Of a stretch of DNA of 8,917 bases, positions 1 to 4,900 are shown piece after piece. Position 1 is the first letter of the stretch; each line of letters starts with the position of its first letter. Origin of the DNA: 2-01-FULL-45-10 sp964450115 (lineage in GTDB: Bacteria > Omnitrophota > Gorgyraeia > 2-01-FULL-45-10); assembly GCA_964450115.1 (NCBI GenBank), contig CAYVCD010000055.1, positions 1 to 8,917 on the forward strand, given 5' to 3'. A program made the translations under genes and the position numbers. The notes under the pieces are model-generated. The model searched no databases and was not told the DNA's origin. It saw only the letters and a program-made list of their open reading frames with translations.

Positions 1-81
1 TAAGTTCCGCCTTCAGTATGAATGAAAAATTTCTAGTGCTGGCAGGCGAGACCTTAGCGGGGTGGTTGCCGAAGCGGCGTT

Positions 82-174
82 ACAAATTTTGATACCTTAT
101 GGCAATATAGAAAGGCCGGACAAACTGCTCAAGCTATTATTTTGTTGGCAGGTTGGACGGCCATCAAAATTTGT
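82..174. repeat. 12-nt perfect inverted repeat with long loop
   Basis: ACAAATTTTGAT at 82-93 is exactly complementary in inverted order to 163-174, with a 69-nt loop. A second, offset pair (117-124 / 170-177, CGGACAAA / TTTGTCCG) competes for part of the same right arm, so two alternative folds are possible. It forms one arm of the larger upstream element. Confidence 0.6.
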
Positions 175-180
175 CCGAGC

Positions 181-270
181 AAATTTACTTGCCTAATGTA
201 AATTTCACTTCGCTCTCCATGAGGAATCCCCGAGCTTCGTGGAATTTCCTACTCGTAAGCGAGGGAAATT
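181..270. repeat. Chain of three AAATTT-bounded hairpins
   Basis: Three neighbouring palindromes share AAATTT-type ends. The first is 181-188 / 198-205 (8 bp, 9-nt loop). The second is 200-208 / 239-247 (9 pairs including one G-T), with an inner GCTC/GAGC stem at 212-215 / 232-235. The third is 243-249 plus 252-255 against 260-263 plus 264-270 (7+4 bp, TAAG loop, two-base bulge). Adjacent hairpins overlap by several bases, so they cannot all form at once on one strand. This suggests alternative pairings or successive duplication of one palindromic unit. Confidence 0.55.
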
Positions 271-338
271 TGCGTCCGCGCAGGCAACCACTCCGCAAGG
301 TCCCCGCCTGCTTGGGATGGCTGCCATCAGCAACAATC

Positions 339-367
339 TTGACAAGCATACAGTAGTATTATATAGT
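339..367 (+). promoter_or_regulatory. Sigma70-type promoter of the lpxL-lptC-lptB operon
   Basis: A perfect -35 hexamer TTGACA (339-344) is followed after exactly 17 bp by TATAGT (362-367), a five-of-six match to TATAAT. Transcription would be expected to start near 374, only about four bases before the first ATG at 378. No comparable promoter is seen elsewhere in the leader. The promoter begins about 27 bp beyond the right end of the repeat element. Confidence 0.65.
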
Positions 368-377
368 TATATGGAGT

Positions 378-1280
378 ATGAGATATAAATACAGGAGGTA
401 CTTCCTATATTACCTCGGAAGAGTTGCTGCGTCGATAGTATATCTGCTGCCTATCAGGGTCGCTTCAGAGATCGCTGCCTTCTTCGGCGGATGCGCGTTT
501 TACCTTCTTCCTAAATACAGGGATGTGGCTGTAGACAATCTTACTCATGCCTTCGGTAGCGAAAAGACCCCGAGCGAGATCAGGCGTATAGCCAGAAAAG
601 TATTTGAAAACCTCGGCAGGAACGCTGCTGAGCTTATCAATTTTCCGAAGATAAACAAAGGCAATATAGACCGTTTCATAAAGATAGAAGGTATTGATAA
701 TGTTGACGGCTCTTTCCGAAGAGGTAAAGGCACTATAATACTGGCGTCCCATTTTGGCAATTGGGAGCTTCTCGGCCTGACGTTCCGCGTTAAAGGTTAT
801 CCCGGTTCGACCATTGGCAGGAAGATATATTTTTATAAGTACGATAATTGGCTGAATAGTTTGAGGAGAGAGCAGGATATCAATGTCATATACCGCGATG
901 AATCTCCTAGAAAGATGCTCAAAGTTTTAAAGGATAACAAGATACTTGGTATAGTTGCGGATCAGGATGTTGATTCTGTCGAAAGCGTTTTTGTTAATTT
1001 TTTCGGAAGGCCGGCTTTTACGCCGGTGGGTCCTGTAGTCCTGGCACGCGCCACGGGAGCCAGCCTCGTGCCGACTTTCGTGATACGCGATGGTAGCGGC
1101 AAACACCGTTTTGTCATAGAAAAACCGATAGAATTGGTAGATACCGGAAATAAGGAAGCTGACATAGTTACAAACACTCAGAGATGGTCGGATGTTATAG
1201 AGAGTTACATAAGGCGTTATCCGGAACAGTGGGTGTGGGTGCATCGGCGCTGGAAGACGCAGAAAAAAGATGAAAAATAG
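378..1280 (+). CDS. lpxL: Lipid A biosynthesis acyltransferase, LpxL/HtrB family
   Basis: This 300-residue protein belongs to the lysophospholipid/lipid A acyltransferase family. Such enzymes add a secondary acyl chain to the Kdo2-lipid A precursor at the cytoplasmic face of the inner membrane. The N-terminus (about 8-46) is hydrophobic and arginine-rich and would serve as the membrane anchor. The catalytic H-x4-E motif reads HFGNWE with His125 and Glu130. The family's C-terminal signature is present as YPEQWVWVHRRWK (281-293). Length is typical. The start at 378 is the only reasonable in-frame initiator near the conserved N-terminus. It has only a GGAG (373-376) one base away as a ribosome site, and an AGGAGG lies inside the gene at 392-397. 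The gene is first in an operon and overlaps the next by 11 nt. The family is clear; the acyl chain and the exact LpxL, LpxM or LpxP role cannot be read from sequence. Confidence 0.9.
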   Translation: MRYKYRRYFLYYLGRVAASIVYLLPIRVASEIAAFFGGCAFYLLPKYRDVAVDNLTHAFGSEKTPSEIRRIARKVFENLGRNAAELINFPKINKGNIDRFIKIEGIDNVDGSFRRGKGTIILASHFGNWELLGLTFRVKGYPGSTIGRKIYFYKYDNWLNSLRREQDINVIYRDESPRKMLKVLKDNKILGIVADQDVDSVESVFVNFFGRPAFTPVGPVVLARATGASLVPTFVIRDGSGKHRFVIEKPIELVDTGNKEADIVTNTQRWSDVIESYIRRYPEQWVWVHRRWKTQKKDEK

Positions 1281-2118
1281 AAAAGAGAGATTGCTTCGGC
1301 CGCTTCGCGGCCTCGCAATTACCAGTATAGCAATTATGAGTATAGCGCTCGCTGTAACGGGCTGCGGGAGGAAAGAGCCGCCAAAAGTGGATCCTGTAAC
1401 GAGCCAGGGATCCGACAATCAGAATGACGCCGGCAAAGGGAAGTCCGACGGCGTTGAGCACAAAGTGCTGTCGTTCAATCTTGAGGGCATGACTGAAAAA
1501 GGTGAAAAGAAGTGGGAGGTAATAGGCAGGACGGCAAAATCGATATCGGAGAACGAGGTCAGGCTCGGGAATATAGTGGCAAAGACCTATGGGACCGAAG
1601 AGGCCGTTATTACAGCCGATCATGGGATTTATGATAAGTCAAAAAATAATGTGAGGCTTCAGAAGAACGTAATAGCGACCATCGAAAATGCGGGCTCGAC
1701 TTTAAAAGACCAGATGGGTTTTTCGCCGTTCCCGGGAGACGCCGCGAAGAGCGATGCCGCGAAAGATGCGGCGTCAAAACCTAAAGATAAGAAGAAGATA
1801 ATCATAACATGCGATGGTGAAGTCGAATTCGACTACGCTAAGAACCTGGCGTACTTTAAAGATAACGTGAAGGTTAGGAGTATAGACGGGGATATAGACG
1901 CCGACAAGATCACGGTAAACCTTGACCCGGGCACAAAGAAGATAAACGATATTGTGGCGCAGGGGCACGTAAAGATCACCCAGCATGATAATGTTGCGTA
2001 TGGTGACAATGCGAAATATAATGAAGCGGATAAGAAGGTTTCTATAAGCGGGAACCCGAAGATAGTTATTGCCCAGGAGGGCGATAGCCCGATAAAAGAC
2101 GCTTTCGCGGGGAGATGA
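1270..2118 (+). CDS. lptC: LptC-like LPS export lipoprotein with fused LptA/OstA-type domain
   Basis: This 282-residue protein is predicted to take LPS from the inner-membrane Lpt transporter into the periplasmic bridge. The N-terminus is a lipoprotein signal: a basic start (MKNRKERLLR), a hydrophobic stretch (about 15-29) and a lipobox VTGC with Cys32. A low-complexity spacer (about 33-62) follows. The LptC-like beta domain (about 64-140) contains the stretches SFNLEGMTEKGEKKWEV and NNVRLQKNVIATIE. A charged alanine-lysine linker (about 156-176) leads to a second domain (about 176-270) with the pattern of LptA/OstA repeats (GEVEFDYAKNLAYFKDNVKV, ADKITVNL, GHVKI). Escherichia coli LptC is shorter and carries only the first domain, so this looks like an LptC-LptA fusion. 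Start 1270 overlaps lpxL and has only a weak ribosome site; the alternative ATG at 1336 would leave a signal of nine residues before the cysteine without basic residues. Codons 7-17 are encoded by a palindromic repeat. Confidence 0.82.
   Translation: MKNRKERLLRPLRGLAITSIAIMSIALAVTGCGRKEPPKVDPVTSQGSDNQNDAGKGKSDGVEHKVLSFNLEGMTEKGEKKWEVIGRTAKSISENEVRLGNIVAKTYGTEEAVITADHGIYDKSKNNVRLQKNVIATIENAGSTLKDQMGFSPFPGDAAKSDAAKDAASKPKDKKKIIITCDGEVEFDYAKNLAYFKDNVKVRSIDGDIDADKITVNLDPGTKKINDIVAQGHVKITQHDNVAYGDNAKYNEADKKVSISGNPKIVIAQEGDSPIKDAFAGR
1290..1319. repeat. Palindromic repeat inside the lptC signal-peptide codons
   Basis: A 30-nt imperfect palindrome has an inner stem GGCCGC (1298-1303) / GCGGCC (1307-1312) with a TTC loop. 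Its outer stem is ATTGC (1290-1294) / GCAAT (1315-1319), and a TTC/TC internal loop separates the two. The form ATTGCTTCG...CTCGCAAT matches a dispersed intergenic palindrome I recall from many bacterial genomes; its usual translation resembles RLLRPLRGLAMT. Here it is read in frame as R7 to I17 of the LptC-like protein. It begins ten bases after the lpxL stop codon. Confidence 0.7.
1738..1767 (+). repeat. Two-unit 15-nt tandem repeat encoding the DAAK linker
   Basis: Two adjacent 15-nt units (1738-1752 and 1753-1767) differ by a few bases and encode DAAKS and DAAKD, followed by a partial third unit (AAS). They form the flexible linker between the LptC-like and LptA-like domains. The linker could have grown by slippage. 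Confidence 0.5.
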
Positions 2119-2119
2119 T

Positions 2120-2842
2120 ATGCATCTATTAGAGACGACCGGTTTGATGAAGACTTATGGCAAAAGATGTGTGGTAGAATCCGTGGATATCAACATAAAG
2201 AGAGGCGAAGTTGTGGGGCTTCTTGGGCCTAATGGAGCCGGCAAGACCACTACCTTTTACATGATAACGGGCTTAATAGCTCCTGACCGGGGCAGGATAG
2301 TCTTTGACAGGCAGGATATAACCGGAATGCCGATGCACATGCGCGCGCGTTCCGGCATCGGATATCTCTCTCAAGAGCCGTCCATATTCAGAAAATTAAC
2401 GGTCGAGGAGAATATAATGGCTGTTCTCGAGACGCTCGATTTTTCCCCTCGTGAGCGCAAGAGAAGATGCGATGAGCTGCTGAACGAGCTTAAGACAACG
2501 CATCTCAGGAAGAATATGGCATACACGCTTTCGGGCGGAGAGAAGAGGCGCGTGGAGATCACCAGGGCGCTCGTTACGAATCCGCTCTTCATTTTGCTGG
2601 ATGAGCCGTTCAGCGGGATAGACCCTATAGCTGTGGGTGAGTGTCAGGAGATAATAAAAGAACTGCGCGATAAGGGCCTTGGCATACTTCTTACGGATCA
2701 TAACGTGAGAGAGACCCTGACGATATGCGACCGTTCTTATCTCATGGCGGGTGGCAAGATACTTATATCCGGCCCTAAAGAAGATCTTATCTCCGACCCT
2801 AAAGCCAGAGAGATATATCTTGGTGAAAAATTTTCTATGTGA
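2120..2842 (+). CDS. lptB: LPS export ABC transporter ATP-binding protein LptB
   Basis: This 240-residue cytoplasmic ATPase powers extraction of LPS from the inner membrane as the dimer under LptF and LptG. All ABC motifs are intact: Walker A GPNGAGKT (36-43), Q-loop Gln85, signature LSGGE (137-141), Walker B FILLDE (157-162) and switch His194. The stretch PSIFRKLTVEENIMAVLE after the Q-loop is characteristic of LptB and distinguishes it from amino-acid transport ATPases. Length equals that of the E. coli protein. The start lies one base after the lptC stop, with a GGGGAG ribosome site (2109-2114) inside the lptC end, so the two are co-transcribed and probably translationally coupled. The membrane partners lptF and lptG are not in the window, nor are rpoN and hpf, which often follow lptB in other bacteria. 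Confidence 0.95.
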   Translation: MHLLETTGLMKTYGKRCVVESVDINIKRGEVVGLLGPNGAGKTTTFYMITGLIAPDRGRIVFDRQDITGMPMHMRARSGIGYLSQEPSIFRKLTVEENIMAVLETLDFSPRERKRRCDELLNELKTTHLRKNMAYTLSGGEKRRVEITRALVTNPLFILLDEPFSGIDPIAVGECQEIIKELRDKGLGILLTDHNVRETLTICDRSYLMAGGKILISGPKEDLISDPKAREIYLGEKFSM

Positions 2843-2857
2843 ACAAAACAGTTTTGT
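2843..2857. promoter_or_regulatory. Perfect palindrome upstream of the tig promoter
   Basis: ACAAAA (2843-2848), a CAG loop and TTTTGT (2852-2857) form a 6-bp perfect inverted repeat starting directly after the lptB stop. It has only one G-C pair and no following T-run, so it is a poor terminator. Its right arm runs into the TG of the extended -10 element, a position where an operator would act. A regulatory role is inference. Confidence 0.3.
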
Positions 2858-2865
2858 GATATAAT
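2857..2865 (+). promoter_or_regulatory. Extended -10 promoter for tig
   Basis: TGATATAAT (2857-2865) is a perfect extended -10 element (TG, one base, TATAAT). No good -35 hexamer stands 17 bp upstream (2837-2842 is ATGTGA), as is usual for extended -10 promoters. Transcription would begin near 2872, about 20 bases before the tig start, leaving room for the AGGAG ribosome site at 2884-2888. Confidence 0.6.
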
Positions 2866-2892
2866 TACGACTTCCAAAAAATCAGGAGAGAG

Positions 2893-4170
2893 ATGAAGGC
2901 TAAGGCGAAAGCAATAGAAGAGTGTTCGACACTTTTTGAGATAGAGGTCCCAAAAGAGACCGTTGATCAGGCATTCGAAGAAGTGTACAGCGAGATGGCC
3001 AAGGCGGCCTCCATACCGGGTTTCAGGCCAGGGAAAGCTCCCAAGGAGCTTGTAAAAAAACGCTACTCAAAAGAAGCGAAGAAAGAGGTGATAAACCACC
3101 TCATTCCCGATGCTTATCAAAAAGCTGTAGAGGAGCACAAGATAGAGCCGATAGGTTATCCCGATATAACTGATATGGTGCTAGAAGAAGGCAAGCCGAT
3201 GTCCTTCAAGGCTAAAATAGATACCAGGCCGAAGTTCAAATTAAAAAATTACAAAGGTATACAGGTAGAGAAGAAGAAGACGATAGTTAAAGACGAAGAT
3301 ATTGATAAAGCCCTGGATAATCTCCGGCAGTATAGCGCCAAATATATAGCGGTAGAAGAGAGACCCGCTCAAATGGATGATTACGTGGTAAGCGATCTCG
3401 ATTGTCTCGTGGATGGAAAACCGGCGCATAAGAAAAGGGAGAATCTCTGGCTTTACATAGACAAAGGTTCGATCATGAGCGGCCTGACCGAGAAGATGAT
3501 CGGCATGAACAAGAATGAGGAGCGCGATATAGAGGTAGAGCTCTCAAAGGACTATCCCGATAAGAATATTGCCGGCAAGCTTGCCAAGTACCATGTAAAA
3601 GCTAAAGAGATAAAAGTAAGGAGCCTGCCTAGCGTGGACGATGAGTTCGCGAAGGACCTTGGGAAAGAGAATCTGGCGGAATTGAAGAAGGAAGTGGCTA
3701 AAGAGCTGGAAAATAAGATGAGATCTGACAGTGAGATAGCTGTGGAGAACAGCCTGCTGAACAAGATAATAGACGATAACAGTTTTGCGGTGCCCTCAGC
3801 TCTGGTAAAGAAACAGATACGAATGATGTCCGAAAATGCCAAGACGCGCCTCTTGGAAAAAGGTTTTAAGAAAGAAGATCTTGATAAGAGGGACGGCGAG
3901 CTCGAGGAGCGTTTTAAGGATGACGCGCTGAAGCAGGTCCGTCTCTTATTCATACTGGATAGGATAGCTAAGGATGAAGGCGTCAAGGTCGATGATAAGG
4001 ACCTGGAGGGCGCGTACAAATCGATATCCGTAAGGAGCGGCAAAAGCGAAAAAGAGGTAAAGGACTATTACGAGAAAGAAGGGCTTGTCGACAACCTTCT
4101 TGAGAGAATAAGGGAGGAGAAGACGATAAGCCTTCTCCTGAAGAGCGCCGAAATAAAAGAGAAAGACTAA
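2893..4170 (+). CDS. tig: Trigger factor, ribosome-associated chaperone
   Basis: Trigger factor binds the ribosome near the exit tunnel and shields nascent chains. At 425 residues the protein is close to the E. coli length. The ribosome-binding signature is present as GFRPGKAP (43-50), matching GFRKGKVP in E. coli. Domains in order are the N-terminal tail-binding domain (about 1-115), an FKBP-type domain (about 160-243, starting near MDDYVVSDLDCLVDG) and a long helical, lysine- and glutamate-rich C-terminal chaperone domain (about 244-425). The FKBP domain is divergent: the E. coli IPGFEDGI stretch reads MSGLTEKM, so the key Phe (E. coli F198) appears to be Leu198. Prolyl isomerase activity is therefore probably weak. 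An AGGAG ribosome site sits four bases before the ATG, behind its own extended -10 promoter. It precedes clpP, as in many bacteria. Confidence 0.94.
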   Translation: MKAKAKAIEECSTLFEIEVPKETVDQAFEEVYSEMAKAASIPGFRPGKAPKELVKKRYSKEAKKEVINHLIPDAYQKAVEEHKIEPIGYPDITDMVLEEGKPMSFKAKIDTRPKFKLKNYKGIQVEKKKTIVKDEDIDKALDNLRQYSAKYIAVEERPAQMDDYVVSDLDCLVDGKPAHKKRENLWLYIDKGSIMSGLTEKMIGMNKNEERDIEVELSKDYPDKNIAGKLAKYHVKAKEIKVRSLPSVDDEFAKDLGKENLAELKKEVAKELENKMRSDSEIAVENSLLNKIIDDNSFAVPSALVKKQIRMMSENAKTRLLEKGFKKEDLDKRDGELEERFKDDALKQVRLLFILDRIAKDEGVKVDDKDLEGAYKSISVRSGKSEKEVKDYYEKEGLVDNLLERIREEKTISLLLKSAEIKEKD

Positions 4171-4171
4171 A

Positions 4172-4240
4172 AGCTGTAAGCTGTAAGCTATAAGCCGTAA
4201 GAGATTTTTTCTTAAGGCTTACAGCCTATAACTTAAAGCT
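4172..4240. repeat. Inverted pair of degenerate heptamer arrays (long hairpin)
   Basis: The tig-clpP gap is almost wholly a repeat. The left arm (4172-4201) is a run of degenerate 7-mers, AAGCTGT-like (AAGCTGT, AAGCTAT, AAGCCGT). The right arm (4211-4240) is the same kind of run in reverse orientation. The two 30-nt arms agree at 24 of 30 positions when one is reverse-complemented, with one further G-U possible. The 9-nt loop holds T6 (4205-4210). The T-run is in the loop rather than after the stem, so this is not a canonical terminator. The right arm ends just before the clpP ribosome site. Confidence 0.75.
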
Positions 4241-4245
4241 GAAAT

Positions 4246-4250
4246 GGAGG
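4246..4250 (+). promoter_or_regulatory. Ribosome binding site that fixes the clpP start
   Basis: GGAGG stands five bases before ATG 4256. The upstream in-frame ATG at 4244 overlaps this site and has no ribosome site of its own. The downstream ATG also matches the family N-terminus (MSILVPMVIE), so 4256 is preferred. Confidence 0.75.
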
Positions 4251-4255
4251 ATGCT

Positions 4256-4855
4256 ATGAGCATACTTGTTCCTATGGTAATAGAGACCACCGGTAGAGGC
4301 GAGAGAGCGTATGATATCTATTCAAGGCTTCTGAAGGACAGGATAATTTTTATAGGAACGGCCATAGATGACGTAGTGGCTAATCTTATCATAGCGCAGA
4401 TACTATTCCTACAGATGGAAGATCCCGATAAGGATATCTCCATATATATAAATACCCCGGGCGGATCCGTAACCAGCGGACTCGCGATCTACGACACCAT
4501 GCAGTTCATCAAGCCCGACATCAGTACTTATTGCGTGGGTCAGGCCACGAGCATGGGCGCACTCCTTCTGGCAGCCGGCGCGGCCGGAAAGCGTTATGCG
4601 CTTCCGCATTCGAGGATCATGATACACCAGCCATGGGGCGGAGTTCAGGGCGCGGCCTCCGATATCAGCATCCAGGCGCAGGAGATATTAAGATTGCGCG
4701 CGAGGCTTGAAGAGATATTGGCCAAGCATACAAAACAGCCCCTAGAGAAGATAAAGAAGGATAGCGACAGGGATTATTTCATGTCAGCCGAAGAGGCTAA
4801 GACATACGGGATCGTAGATGAAGTGGTAGAGAATATTACGAAGAAAAAGAAATAA
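4256..4855 (+). CDS. clpP: ATP-dependent Clp protease proteolytic subunit ClpP
   Basis: ClpP forms the barrel-shaped serine peptidase that degrades substrates unfolded by ClpX or ClpA-type ATPases in the cytosol. From ATG 4256 the product has 199 residues, the usual mature-like size. It begins MSILVPMVIETTGRGERAYD, the canonical ClpP N-terminus without a long propeptide. The catalytic triad is complete: Ser99 in GQATSMGA, His124 in MIHQPWGG and Asp173 in SDRDYF. The LLKDRIIF stretch and INTPGG (65-70), which forms part of the oxyanion region, are present. It follows tig after a repeat-filled gap. clpX, the common next gene, is absent; an aminotransferase follows instead. An upstream in-frame ATG (4244) would add four residues but lacks a ribosome site. 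Confidence 0.96.
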   Translation: MSILVPMVIETTGRGERAYDIYSRLLKDRIIFIGTAIDDVVANLIIAQILFLQMEDPDKDISIYINTPGGSVTSGLAIYDTMQFIKPDISTYCVGQATSMGALLLAAGAAGKRYALPHSRIMIHQPWGGVQGAASDISIQAQEILRLRARLEEILAKHTKQPLEKIKKDSDRDYFMSAEEAKTYGIVDEVVENITKKKK

Positions 4856-4858
4856 GTT

Positions 4859-4888
4859 AGCCGTAGGCTTTAAGCTGTAAGCTATAAG
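4859..4888. repeat. Heptamer array downstream of clpP
   Basis: A 30-nt run of degenerate 7-mers (AGGCTTT, AAGCTGT, AAGCTAT) fills most of the clpP-aminotransferase gap. It shares a perfect 18-nt direct match, TAAGCTGTAAGCTATAAG, at 4871-4888 with 4177-4194 on the other side of clpP. The aminotransferase ribosome site (AAAGGA, 4889-4894) begins immediately afterwards. Confidence 0.7.
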
Positions 4889-4900
4889 AAAGGATCTGTT

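Larger units (their letters stand above)
41..312. repeat. MITE-like or structured repeat element with terminal inverted repeats and internal hairpins
   Basis: No convincing gene is seen in the first 377 bases; this element fills most of them. Its ends are imperfect inverted repeats: about 42-70 against the reverse complement of about 283-311. They share GCAGGCG at the tip, ACCTT, GCGG and GTGGTTGCC, with a few substitutions and two one-base indels. Inside lie further complementary pairs: a perfect 12-nt pair ACAAATTTTGAT (82-93) / 163-174, CGGACAAA (117-124) / 170-177, AAATTTAC (181-188) / 198-205, AAATTTCAC (200-208) / 239-247 with one G-T pair, and AATTTCC plus CTCG (243-255) / 260-270. A transcript or extruded strand could fold into a multi-arm shape. 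No target-site duplication and no transposase is visible. It could be a non-autonomous mobile element or a structured RNA; the sequence alone does not decide. Confidence 0.55.

Noticed and set aside
41..80. tRNA-like sequence (GGTTGCCGAAGCGG resembles a D-arm region)
   Set aside because: No anticodon arm, T-arm or acceptor pairing could be assembled; the bases are better explained by the terminal inverted repeat.
3..92. Open frame entering from the left edge and ending at a TGA at 90-92, possibly the tail of an upstream gene
   Set aside because: Only about 29 codons are visible, their second half lies in the inverted repeat, and no family is recognisable. It cannot be told from chance.
153..356. 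67-codon open frame on the + strand
   Set aside because: It runs through the inverted repeats of the upstream element and into the promoter. It has no ribosome site and no recognisable protein pattern.
2843..2857. Terminator of the lptB operon
   Set aside because: The stem is six base pairs with one G-C pair and no downstream T-tract. It overlaps a promoter element instead.
4227..4232. TATAAC as a -10 box for a separate clpP promoter
   Set aside because: It lies inside the repeat arm and no acceptable -35 hexamer stands 16-18 bp upstream.
4172..4240. Rho-independent terminator between tig and clpP
   Set aside because: The T-run lies in the loop and the stem is interrupted by mismatches. 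No T-tract follows on either strand.
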